NCBI GenBank assembly: GCA_947585615.1
Contig: CANPXD010000015.1
Location: forward strand, 1 to 33,795
DNA length: 33,795 bases
Origin: an uncultured Clostridia bacterium
GTDB lineage: Bacteria; Bacillota; Clostridia; Oscillospirales; Acutalibacteraceae
Reading direction: 5' to 3'
In this document: piece after piece, positions 17,101-23,503 of the stretch
Numbering within the stretch: the stretch's first letter is position 1
How the letters are laid out: every line of letters starts with the position of its first letter
Notes under the pieces: generated by a model
Told to the model about the DNA's origin: nothing
Database searches by the model: none
What the model saw: the letters and a program-made list of their open reading frames with translations, nothing else
Translations under genes and position numbers: made by a program

Positions 17101-18479
17101 TCATCAACTTTAATACCTGACAGCGATGTTCCGTACAAATGAAATTTTACACCTTCATTTAATCCGTCCTCACTTGTTTTCGTAACGGTAAGATTTCCTC
17201 GTTTCAACTTGTTATTAAAATTAACGGTTGATGTTTGACCTGATACAACGGTTACACGGCGTGTTTCCTGCGGTTCATATTTATTGTCCACAAGCTCGGT
17301 CACGGTATAAATGCCGGGCATAAGGTTATCTACTTGAATCTGACCGCCGTTGGCTGTTTTGACGGTTTTGTCAATCCCGTTACCCTGAACACGAAAAGTG
17401 ATACCGTCAACTTTACCGTCCTCGCTTGTTTTCACGATTTTTGCAGAACCGTAGGAGACTTTAATTTTTACATATCCTTTTACAGGGTCATTTACCGACT
17501 GCGTATAGGAAACGAGATCCTGTTGACCGTCACCGGGCGCATATTTTCCGTCAGACCATACAATAAGGCCTTTTCTCTGCGAGCTTTTTCTTGAGGCGGT
17601 AATGCTTACCGTATCGCTCGGTGCTGTATTAGCCGTAATTGTCAGTTTGTTTCCTGATACAGAGAATTTAAGGTTAGCGTTATTTGAAGAAAAGTTGTAA
17701 TCGCCCAAAACACCGTTTGAATCAGTCAACACAGTTATATACTGAGAGCCGTTCCATTCAAGCTCAATTTCCTTCGCCTTGCCTGTACTGCGTTCACAAA
17801 AACTCGGCAGTTTGGAATGTTTCTGAACGCCTGATACAATATCATCGTAATAGGAAAGAATAAGTGAACGCAGAGGATGACTTTTTTCAAACATACTCAA
17901 TACCGGAGCTTTACTTCCGGGATCTACATGATTAAAGTTTTCATCGCGCTCACCGACAATGGTTTCCCATATAAGGGCTTGTGTAGCGGCCGCCTGTGCA
18001 ATCTTTTTTGCCCCATCGGGATTCTGAGATACCCAGGTTAATTCAACATCACCCGTAAATCCGTACTGCAATATTCTGCCTACCATAAGCTTAATGATAT
18101 CCGCATCAATTGTTTTGTTGTATTGTGACGGATAATTATCCCAAAAGCTTTCATCTTTCTGCGTAAACTCATTGCCGTTGGCGGCAGGTGTACCGGGTTC
18201 AATACAATAGCAGATTTTACCGCCGTAATCGTCCATTGTAAAAAAGGTGGTATATCTGCTTTCGTGAAGAGACCATCCGTTCATAAGATTTTGTGCCTTA
18301 TGTCCCCACGTGCCGCTGTAATCAACCTTTGCATCGTTCTCTCTCGGAAAGGACACCATATATGATTTGCCTTTTACGCCGGCGGCAAAAGCAGTTGTGC
18401 CAAGTCCTGCAAAAGAAGAAATGCAGATGATTAACGCAAGCACAAGCGATGTGCAGCGTTTGAAAATATTTGTTTTCAT
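14100..18479 (-). CDS. Sortase-anchored thioester adhesin with SpaA and VaFE repeats
   Basis: 1,459 aa from ATG 18479 (AGGAGGT upstream; a TTG 3 nt earlier is an alternative). A signal peptide ending in AFAAG is followed by a class I thioester domain. YCIEPG supplies the Cys (about C92) and ATQALIW the Gln (about Q167) that would form the internal thioester. About eight SpaA/Cna-B-like domains follow, each opening with a short strand such as AKIVKTSEDG or FTVTKSDKETG; most have the isopeptide Glu (VTELVD, LEETD, REITP, IIEQN, VIEKT), one has Gln instead (VKQTKGW). Next are two near-duplicate VaFE-type repeats of about 115 aa (VPEIGTKA ... VVFENLYREG ... HADIEDEGQTVTV). The end is VPQTGDES, a membrane helix and KKKKDDDNE, a sortase signal. 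Thioester proteins can bind surfaces covalently, so mating-partner or host attachment is likely. Confidence 0.93.
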   Translation of the reverse strand: MKTNIFKRCTSLVLALIICISSFAGLGTTAFAAGVKGKSYMVSFPRENDAKVDYSGTWGHKAQNLMNGWSLHESRYTTFFTMDDYGGKICYCIEPGTPAANGNEFTQKDESFWDNYPSQYNKTIDADIIKLMVGRILQYGFTGDVELTWVSQNPDGAKKIAQAAATQALIWETIVGERDENFNHVDPGSKAPVLSMFEKSHPLRSLILSYYDDIVSGVQKHSKLPSFCERSTGKAKEIELEWNGSQYITVLTDSNGVLGDYNFSSNNANLKFSVSGNKLTITANTAPSDTVSITASRKSSQRKGLIVWSDGKYAPGDGQQDLVSYTQSVNDPVKGYVKIKVSYGSAKIVKTSEDGKVDGITFRVQGNGIDKTVKTANGGQIQVDNLMPGIYTVTELVDNKYEPQETRRVTVVSGQTSTVNFNNKLKRGNLTVTKTSEDGLNEGVKFHLYGTSLSGIKVDEYAVTDKSGKAYFKDVLMGSGYTLEETDTAIRYVVPEKQTADIEWNKVTNKSFNNILKKWQFTVTKSDKETGNPQGDASLAGAKYGVYKGEQLIDTYTTDKNGQFTTKYYVCGNDWSLREITPSEGYLLNTESLHIGAEAKLYTAEYNLASPLDALETVQKGKIAIIKHCDDGSTQIETPEKGAEFEVYLKKSNSYSKARESERDILVCNENGFAESKDLPYGIYTVKQTKGWDGRELMPAFDVFVNEDGETYRYLINNAVFKSLIEIVKKDAETGKIIPASGIGFKVRNTDTGEYIVQHINYPTPVDIDTYYTDSTGKLMLPEALPFGNYEIIEQNTCYGYVLDSNPVSFKVDGSQTIVTVEKHNTPQKGVIEIAKEGEIFSSVTESNGIYTPVYKNENLAYAVFQIYAAEDIATLDGTVRYQQGELVDEITTGKDGIAKSKQLYLGKYTVIEKTAPDTFYNPNGQYDVELTYAGQDVKVISTALSVFNDRQKVSVSLLKELSQNERFKLGINGEILSVQFGVFASEDINAADGSIIPADGLITHGNCDENGKLTFNCDLPIGFKWYAKEMATDEHYILSDKKYEFATEYQGQDTKAININLNNSEPIINEFIYGTIKGLKTDRETEKTIEGALFGLFRADETEFTAEKAILTAESDENGIFTFENVPYGDFIICELKPADGYLENTDIHHIQINENEQVIEITAVNDKIPEIGTKADVDGEKKICATEVFTLTDTVSYKHLIPGKEYVLKGVLMDKSTGKPLIIDGEEIRSETVFTPENPSGEVTVKFTFDSKFIKQNTDIVVFENLYREGKELAVHADIEDEGQTVTVEVPEIGTKATVEGKKEITADGEITIDDVVFYKNLTPGKKYVIKGILMDKSTGKPFEIDGKNVTSEVTFTPEKSSGEVKVSFNFDASGIKTNTELVVFETLYREGVEIAAHADIDDKGQTVTVIPPAPPVPQTGDESNLGFWIGLGAIALGGLISVAVIYLKKKKDDDNE

Positions 18480-18506
18480 CAAGTTATTACCTCCTGAAAT
18501 GAAAAA

Positions 18507-18530
18507 GCGCACCGCTTTTCTGCGATGCGC
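18507..18530 (-). terminator. terminator between lipoprotein and adhesin genes
   Basis: On the minus strand GCGCATCGC-agaaaa-GCGGTGCGC (one mismatch) is followed by TTTTTCATTTC. It lies 23 nt after the lipoprotein stop and only about 10 nt before the adhesin ribosome site, so adhesin and transfer genes must be read through it or start inside the lipoprotein gene. Confidence 0.85.
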
Positions 18531-18552
18531 CGTAAGATTAGATTTTTATATT

Positions 18553-19236
18553 TTAAGCGTAACCGATATAGATTTCATAAGAATTATCTGCAACCTTTTC
18601 TGCCCATATCCATACATCCGTAATATCCTCTGCTTTCGCATAATAATTGAGTCTGCTCTTGATATCCCGTTCAAGGTATTTGCATTTTGCATTTGCAGAT
18701 ATAGGATTATCCCAACAGTCTACAGCCGAGCTTTCAAGCCGTAAGCCTACGCTTTCTGCATAATTTTCAGCGTAGGTTATCCAATAATTAATATCAAATT
18801 GAGGCTCGGCAGGTTTTGCAGAACTTGGATTTGAGGTTGTTTCATCAGATGATGCTGTTGCAGACACAGGCTTTTCTGTGACTGTCTGTGTGGATTTGCT
18901 CGAAGTTTCCGTACTTTTCGGCGAAGCAGATTCCTTATTCTGTGTATCCTGTTTTGCGAAAACAGACGGCTGTGCAGTATTTTGTGTTGAGACTTTAGCA
19001 GTAGATTCAGGCGCCGGCACAGTTGTTTCTTTTTCTGTTGTAATTTCAGAATCAACAGCCGAGGAGGAATTTTCGACAGCGGCGTCATCGCTTGTTTCGG
19101 TGTCCGATGTTACGCTTGCCGAAGAAGTATCTGCTGTTTTTGATTTCTCACACTGAGCCGTTTGCATTTGACCGCATCCCACAAGGGTTATCAAAATTAC
19201 TGCTGCAAGTACTGCAATTAAGATTTTATTTTTCAT
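18553..19236 (-). CDS. Ser/Thr-rich lipoprotein of unknown function
   Basis: 227 aa. The signal ends with a lipobox LVGC, giving lipid-modified Cys21. About 120 residues of low-complexity Ser/Thr/Glu/Lys linker follow (about 25-145), a wall-spanning tether. The folded C-terminal 80 residues begin FDINYWITYAENYAESVGLRLESSAVDCWDNP and end with DVWIWAEKVADNSYEIYIGYA; I do not recognise the domain. The product should sit on the outer membrane face with its head extended into the wall. Its position before the adhesin suggests a surface role in mating, or exclusion of repeat entry, but this is inference. SD GAGGTG lies 7 nt before ATG. Confidence 0.8.
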   Translation of the reverse strand: MKNKILIAVLAAVILITLVGCGQMQTAQCEKSKTADTSSASVTSDTETSDDAAVENSSSAVDSEITTEKETTVPAPESTAKVSTQNTAQPSVFAKQDTQNKESASPKSTETSSKSTQTVTEKPVSATASSDETTSNPSSAKPAEPQFDINYWITYAENYAESVGLRLESSAVDCWDNPISANAKCKYLERDIKSRLNYYAKAEDITDVWIWAEKVADNSYEIYIGYA

Positions 19237-19311
19237 TGTAAATCACCTCAAGCACAAGGATACCGACAATTTTTCAAAAGTCCAGACAATTCTTTAAGAA
19301 ACATAATTATT

Positions 19312-19674
19312 TTACATACTCGGCTGTATATCGGCCGTTTCATCCTCGGACAAATCGTCCATATCCTGTTCTTCGCTGAGCTTTGCTTCATACGCCTCAA
19401 TAACTTTATCAATCAGCTCATTACGAGCCTCGGCTGTAATCGGATGGCAGATATCGCTGTACTGCATTTTTCCGTCTTTTTTATAACTGTTAGACGGCAT
19501 GGATATAAATGTTCCTTTTGCAGAATCAATCACTTTAATACCATGAACGGCAAACGCACCGTCGATATTGACCGATGCATAGGCTTTTACGCTTGAATCG
19601 TCCTGCTGTGCAAGGCGGTCAATCCTTGCCGTAATATTCGGGACTGAATGTTTTTGTTCTTTTTTCTTTGCCAT
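19312..19674 (-). CDS. SpoVG-family protein
   Basis: 120 aa. The SpoVG core is visible as VKAYASVNIDGAFAVHGIKVIDSAKGTFISMPS, followed by YSDICHPITAEARNELIDKVIEAYE. SpoVG proteins are small nucleic-acid-binding regulators; ICE copies probably act on ICE or host transcripts. An N-terminal extension (about 20 aa) and the acidic tail SEDETADIQPSM go beyond the usual roughly 95 aa. SD AGGAG before ATG 19674. A gap of about 75 nt to the lipoprotein gene holds a direct AATTGTC repeat but no clear promoter. Confidence 0.9.
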   Translation of the reverse strand: MAKKKEQKHSVPNITARIDRLAQQDDSSVKAYASVNIDGAFAVHGIKVIDSAKGTFISMPSNSYKKDGKMQYSDICHPITAEARNELIDKVIEAYEAKLSEEQDMDDLSEDETADIQPSM

Positions 19675-19696
19675 AATAATTTTCTCCTATCTTTAA

Positions 19697-20065
19697 TTAC
19701 ATTGAATAAAAGGTGATTCCCATATCGGATTCCACCTCGTCCTGACTGATATCTTCAGGTTCTGCGAATCTTTCCATATATTTAACCGTTTCGCTGTCTG
19801 TAAGAGAGCGAAAGTTCTCACCGTCTTCACCTACAACGAAAAATGTGCCTGCAATAATGCTTGCACCGTCATGGATTCTGCGATTGCCCTCTAAACCTTC
19901 GAGTTTTCCTTCCTCGTTACAGATAATAAGTGTACCGTCACCGTTTCCAACAACCTCAATATATCCGCCGACAGCCTTTTGCAGAGCAGATAATTCATCT
20001 TCAATTTCCGCTACATACGGCACTTTATGCGGTTCAACCATTACAACGGTTAATTTTTTAGCCAT
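19697..20065 (-). CDS. DUF3846-type protein
   Basis: 122 aa. MAKKLTVVMVEPHKVPYVAEIEDELSALQKAVGGYIEVV, then LIICNEEGKLEGLEGNRRIHDGASIIAGTFFVVGEDGENFRSLTD, the signature order of DUF3846, a family common on Firmicute ICEs and phages. No catalytic residues are known to me. The tail is acidic and ends in ITFYSM. The ATG overlaps the upstream AbrB-like stop by 8 nt. Confidence 0.87.
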   Translation of the reverse strand: MAKKLTVVMVEPHKVPYVAEIEDELSALQKAVGGYIEVVGNGDGTLIICNEEGKLEGLEGNRRIHDGASIIAGTFFVVGEDGENFRSLTDSETVKYMERFAEPEDISQDEVESDMGITFYSM

Positions 20066-20375
20066 TTAATTCACCGCCTTGTTGTATATTTTGGTTTTCA
20101 GTCCACATGACCGACAGATGCACCAAAGCGGCTCTTTGCTGTTCGGGTGAGAGGTTATTCAGAAAATCAAAGAGCGTAACCTCGTCATTTCTGACAACAG
20201 GTTGCGCTCCTTTACAGTTATCACATATTTTCTCTCGCCTTACAACAACCGACCTGCCGTCCGCTGTTTCGGTAAACGATAATACATCGTTATACTTAAA
20301 CCCTACACGCTGTCTGATTTCAAACGGAATCGTAATTCTTCCTCGTTTGCCGAGAATACGGAGCATTTGCACCAT
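20058..20375 (-). CDS. AbrB/SpoVT-type transcription regulator
   Basis: 105 aa. The N-terminal swapped-hairpin DNA-binding domain is clear: LRILGKRGRITIPFEIRQRVGFKYNDVLSFTETADGRSVVVRRE. A CDNC pair (about 51-54) then leads into a helical tail, EVTLFDFLNNLSPEQQRAALVHLSVMW. It starts directly after the stop of the cysteine-rich AbrB-like gene, so the two may work as a pair, either binding one operator or as a heteromer. No toxin gene is adjacent, so an antitoxin role is unlikely. A regulator of the ICE operon is the best guess. Confidence 0.88.
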   Translation of the reverse strand: MVQMLRILGKRGRITIPFEIRQRVGFKYNDVLSFTETADGRSVVVRREKICDNCKGAQPVVRNDEVTLFDFLNNLSPEQQRAALVHLSVMWTENQNIQQGGELNG

Positions 20376-20639
20376 TCAGAACACCTCTCTTTCATCACAA
20401 CTGTCATAGCAGGGACAGCCGTCACAATCGCCGTCACAGTCCATTTCACTCATAGGACAGTGCCTGCAGTCGCCATCGCAGATAAAATCTTCTGCATCCT
20501 TTATAGTGTTGATAATGATTTTACCGTTGCCTGCACTCATCTGAACAACGCTTTCTTCTCCAATACCTGCTTCTTCAAGCATTTCTACTGGTATGGAGAA
20601 TAAGATATATTCGCCTGAGTTCATTTTTGTATTTTGCAT
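20376..20639 (-). CDS. AbrB-like protein with cysteine-rich tail
   Basis: 87 aa from ATG 20639; AAAGGAG lies 11 nt upstream inside the end of the methylase gene. A GTG 12 nt earlier is too close to that SD. The N-terminal half (GEYILFSIPVEMLEEAGIGEESVVQMSAGNGKIIINTI) has the AbrB/MazE strand-helix-strand pattern. The last 35 residues carry eight cysteines: FICDGDCRHCPMSEMDC, then DGDCDGCPCYDSC. The spacing suggests metal or Fe-S binding, or a redox switch. It overlaps the dam gene by 19 nt. Confidence 0.8.
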   Translation of the reverse strand: MQNTKMNSGEYILFSIPVEMLEEAGIGEESVVQMSAGNGKIIINTIKDAEDFICDGDCRHCPMSEMDCDGDCDGCPCYDSCDEREVF

Positions 20640-21604
20640 TGAATAATACACTCCTTTAAGATTTTTTCGTAATCAAAATTTTCATCATCATTTTGCAATT
20701 CAAAAATAGTCAGCTGTTTTGGTTTCAATTTTTCCCGTTCATATAAATCGTAATTGCCTATAAGCAATTCCTTGAATTCTTTTCCTGCCTCATATCGCTG
20801 CGCCATGGAATGCGTTCGAGAAAAATCAAACATTGAAAATCCGTTGTACAGTTCACGGATTTCATTGCAGTCATTGTAGGACAGCAAAAATCTACCTTTG
20901 ATGTTTTTCAGCGTATCCCGAAGACGCACATGATCGTCCCAACCGAATTCTACCTCATACATATCCTCTGTGGAGAAGTACGGCGGATCAAGATAGAAGA
21001 ACGCATCGGGGCGGTCGTAATGCTTAATCAGCGTTTCAAAATCCTGATTCTCCACTACTACATTTGCCAATCGGTCTTGCAGCTGTGAAATCAAACCGAA
21101 CAGTTTTCGTATATCAAAAGGCTGTGAAGCGTAAGATTTTCCGCTGCTTGAATAACTGAAACGCAGGAGTTTTAAGAACATTGCGGCTCTGCGGACATCA
21201 TAATCCGCCGTAATTTTTTTACGCATTTCCGTAAGTTCATTCGCCTCAGGTGGTGGGAACAAAATTTGCGTCAGCCGTAATTCCTCTGACAGATACTTAT
21301 CATCAAACTGCTCATTTTCAAAGAAACGGCGAATAGCGATAAAATCCTCACGGGAGTTTAAATGGCAGAATCCGAGTTCACGGATGACCGCCATTGTTCT
21401 CTCCTTCATACAGCGGAACAAATTAGCAAGATTGCGGTCAAAATCGTTATACACTTCAAACGGGCAGATTTCGGGATTGCCGAGCAGCACACTGCCCGAA
21501 CCGCCGAACACATCGACAAATCGGCCGTATTGGATCGGAAACAGTGCATATAAAATATGCAGGATGGCAGTTTTATTGCCAACCCTAGATACAGGAGTTT
21601 TAAT
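20621..21604 (-). CDS. DNA adenine-N6 methyltransferase (D12 class)
   Basis: 327 aa if started at ATT 21604, or 330 aa from GTG 21613. Motif I is FVDVFGGSGSVLL (about 33-38) and motif IV is DPPY (about 206-209), with FLLSYND further on. This is the D12/Dam-like class that methylates adenine in short targets. No restriction endonuclease is nearby, so it is an orphan enzyme, probably protecting the element from restriction or marking DNA. SD GAGGTG lies 6 nt before ATT, where the protein would begin IKTPVSRVGNKT. The GTG codon is itself part of that SD and has no ribosome site of its own. The gene is preceded by a terminator with a competing arm. Confidence 0.9.
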   Translation of the reverse strand: MKTPVSRVGNKTAILHILYALFPIQYGRFVDVFGGSGSVLLGNPEICPFEVYNDFDRNLANLFRCMKERTMAVIRELGFCHLNSREDFIAIRRFFENEQFDDKYLSEELRLTQILFPPPEANELTEMRKKITADYDVRRAAMFLKLLRFSYSSSGKSYASQPFDIRKLFGLISQLQDRLANVVVENQDFETLIKHYDRPDAFFYLDPPYFSTEDMYEVEFGWDDHVRLRDTLKNIKGRFLLSYNDCNEIRELYNGFSMFDFSRTHSMAQRYEAGKEFKELLIGNYDLYEREKLKPKQLTIFELQNDDENFDYEKILKECIIQCKIQK

Positions 21605-21629
21605 AACAATCACCTCACTTTCTATGCGA

Positions 21630-21694
21630 GGTATCAATTGTCGTTAAAACAAAAAAGCGGTACCAATTCTGTCTTAGACAACAATTGATACCGC
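21630..21694 (-). terminator. attenuator-like three-arm structure before dam
   Basis: On the minus strand arm A (GCGGTATCAATTGTTGTC, 21694-21677) pairs with arm B (GACAGAATTGGTACCGC) to form a terminator followed by TTTTTTG. Arm C (ACAATTGATACC, 21641-21630) lies just before the dam ribosome site and pairs perfectly with 12 bases of arm A. A-B and A-C pairings exclude each other. Confidence 0.7.
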
Positions 21695-21704
21695 CGATAA
21701 ATTT

Positions 21705-21845
21705 CTATTCCTTATTCAGTTTTTCCAAAAGACTTTGAATGGTTTGCCCATAGGAATTTATTCGGTTTATCTGTACACAGCAAAAAAGTGCAGTCGAGAT
21801 ACAGCCGCCAATCAACAAACCGATAATTAGCATTGCAACTTCCAT
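21705..21845 (-). CDS. DUF3789-like single-span small membrane protein
   Basis: 46 aa: an N-terminal MEVAMLIIGLLIGGCISTAL helix, then FCCVQINRINSYGQ and a short amphipathic helix (IQSLLEKLNKE). The ATG at 21845 follows the upstream stop directly (TAAATG) and GGAGGT is 6 nt upstream, in the end of the preceding gene. The glycine- and cysteine-containing helix and the ICE setting fit DUF3789, a short protein common on Clostridia ICEs. Function unknown. Confidence 0.75.
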   Translation of the reverse strand: MEVAMLIIGLLIGGCISTALFCCVQINRINSYGQTIQSLLEKLNKE

Positions 21846-22439
21846 TTACATACCTCCGAATTCCATAGATTCGTCTTCGCATTCATCCCAATCATTTTCA
21901 CCTGTGATATTGACATAATCACCTATAATGCAAAGAGCTTCATCATAACTGCCCGAAGCACAGATACGGTCACGCATTTCTACCGCCTGCTCCGCCATAC
22001 CGTTTTCACGAGGTGTTCTTGATGCAATACCCATAAGGTTAAAGATATTTCCGTCAGTCCCAAGCAGTTTACAGTCAGGCTTTTTCTTTTCTGCCGTTTC
22101 TTCTCGAATAAAGCCGCCGAGCCTGTTATCCACATAATCTGACAGCCATTTTCCGCCGAAATTCGAATGTGTCTGTAACCGCCACATAGCGAGCTTGCCC
22201 ACATCAAGCTTAACATTCTCGGAAAACGGGAACATAAGGTTAGTGAGACCTTCGTTTTCAAAGACACAGCAATTTTCAGCCTTGAATTTGGTACCGTTAA
22301 GCAATATTTCCGATTCAGTGAGCATATCATTAATGCCGTCTACCCATTCATCAAGGCTGCCACCGCAGCCTTGCAAGATAAGACCTTCTGTGTCTTTCAT
22401 CTTGCGAAGATCATCTGTGGTAATTTGTTTAACACTCAT
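21846..22439 (-). CDS. Conserved ICE protein of unknown function
   Basis: 197 aa, soluble and acidic. MSVKQITTDDLRKMKDTEGLILQGCGGSLDEWVDGIN opens the protein, followed by MWRLQTHSNFGGKWLSDYVDNRLGGF and NIFNLMGIASRTPRENGMAEQAVEM. I remember similar proteins on other Clostridia ICEs but no named domain. It ends CEDESMEFGGM; the bases for GGM (GGAGGTATG) also provide the SD of the next gene. The start overlaps the upstream stop by 4 nt. Confidence 0.78.
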   Translation of the reverse strand: MSVKQITTDDLRKMKDTEGLILQGCGGSLDEWVDGINDMLTESEILLNGTKFKAENCCVFENEGLTNLMFPFSENVKLDVGKLAMWRLQTHSNFGGKWLSDYVDNRLGGFIREETAEKKKPDCKLLGTDGNIFNLMGIASRTPRENGMAEQAVEMRDRICASGSYDEALCIIGDYVNITGENDWDECEDESMEFGGM

Positions 22440-23503
22440 AACTGCATACCTCCGATTTGCTGAGATTCATTTTCACTCTGGTCAAACTCTCCGCGCATAT
22501 ATTCGCCGAAACTCATATTTTCACTCATAAAATTCGGTTCTGTATCCTCGTTAAAGGCGATATATCCCTGTTCGCCGAAATCAATCGGTTCATCGGTGAT
22601 AACGCTGCCGCCGTGATTGACTTTGACTTTCGGCTCGACAGTTGCAAAACTGCAGCCATCATCGCTATGGCGCAAATGATAGCAATACAGTCCTTTGGGA
22701 ATATCCGCATCGGTCAGTCTTTCGTTTGTAAACAGAGCAGGCTTGCCGAAAAGCGAAATCAAGTCATATTCATCATTTTCAATATTGATATATCCGTTTT
22801 CCGCTTTATTCAGCATTAAATCAAGCTCGGCAGGATCGTAGTCCCAGATACGGCAGGCAAATTCAATGGCTTCTTTTTGGTTTTCGGGATAATATTCCTC
22901 GGTGCATTCGCCGTTTCGATAGCATTTTCTGCCGCAATTTGCACCCAAATCTTCATCCGCCCACTCATGTTCAAAGGTAATATCGGGATACATTTCGGAC
23001 AGCTTTTGCAATATGGGGTGCGGTGCTGACCATGCAGTCTGAAACCAAAGATTCTCATTTCCACTGTAATCTGCATTTTCATCATAACCATAGGCATTCC
23101 ATTTTGTACCCCAATTATTAATACTCCATTCGTACCAAGTGGGAGCACCGTAATTCTGAATATTATTCCAAGCGGTTTTTCCAAGTTCCCATTCGTCGAT
23201 TTTAACATCGGTTCTTTGCTTTAAAAATGCATCTTCGATTTCTTTCGGTATATTTTGAATTGCATTTAATGCATCTTCAGCATTTCTGCCGAAAACATAT
23301 ACATCAATAAAATCGCTGTATGCTTTAAGTCCTTTGTCCGTTCTGCTGCCTGCTTCAATGTTGAGACTGTTAGGCATCGGGATAATTTTATTAAAATCCA
23401 ATGTCCCTAAACCGAAGTCATCATTTTTGATTGCTTCAAGCATTTCACGGATTCTCTTTTCATCGCCTTTTAAGGTAATGATATTTTCAACTTGATTCGG
23501 CAT
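22436..23503 (-). CDS. Api92/DUF1281-like protein with LPD28-type C-terminus
   Basis: 355 aa. The N-terminal 150 residues (MPNQVENIITLKGDEKRIREMLEAI ... TWYEWSINNWGTKWNAY) match the ferredoxin-like DUF1281/Api92 domain of phage and ICE proteins. The C-terminal part (DLISLFGKPALFTNERLTDADIPKGLYCYHLRHSDDG ... FGEQGYIAFNEDTEP) matches the large polyvalent protein-associated domain LPD28. Polyvalent-protein domains are often delivered with the transferred DNA and help establishment, so a role in the recipient is possible. The protein ends SENESQQIGGMQL. The GGAGGTATG near its end is the SD for the next gene. Confidence 0.82.
   Translation of the reverse strand: MPNQVENIITLKGDEKRIREMLEAIKNDDFGLGTLDFNKIIPMPNSLNIEAGSRTDKGLKAYSDFIDVYVFGRNAEDALNAIQNIPKEIEDAFLKQRTDVKIDEWELGKTAWNNIQNYGAPTWYEWSINNWGTKWNAYGYDENADYSGNENLWFQTAWSAPHPILQKLSEMYPDITFEHEWADEDLGANCGRKCYRNGECTEEYYPENQKEAIEFACRIWDYDPAELDLMLNKAENGYINIENDEYDLISLFGKPALFTNERLTDADIPKGLYCYHLRHSDDGCSFATVEPKVKVNHGGSVITDEPIDFGEQGYIAFNEDTEPNFMSENMSFGEYMRGEFDQSENESQQIGGMQL

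Noticed and set aside
15959-17594. Several plus-strand ORFs of 60-170 codons inside the adhesin gene
   Set aside because: They lie opposite a well-supported long gene with domain order, signal peptide and anchor, and have no ribosome sites of their own.
20058-20639. AbrB-like pair as antitoxins of a toxin-antitoxin system
   Set aside because: Neighbours are a methylase and DUF3846; no MazF, PIN or other toxin is encoded next to them.
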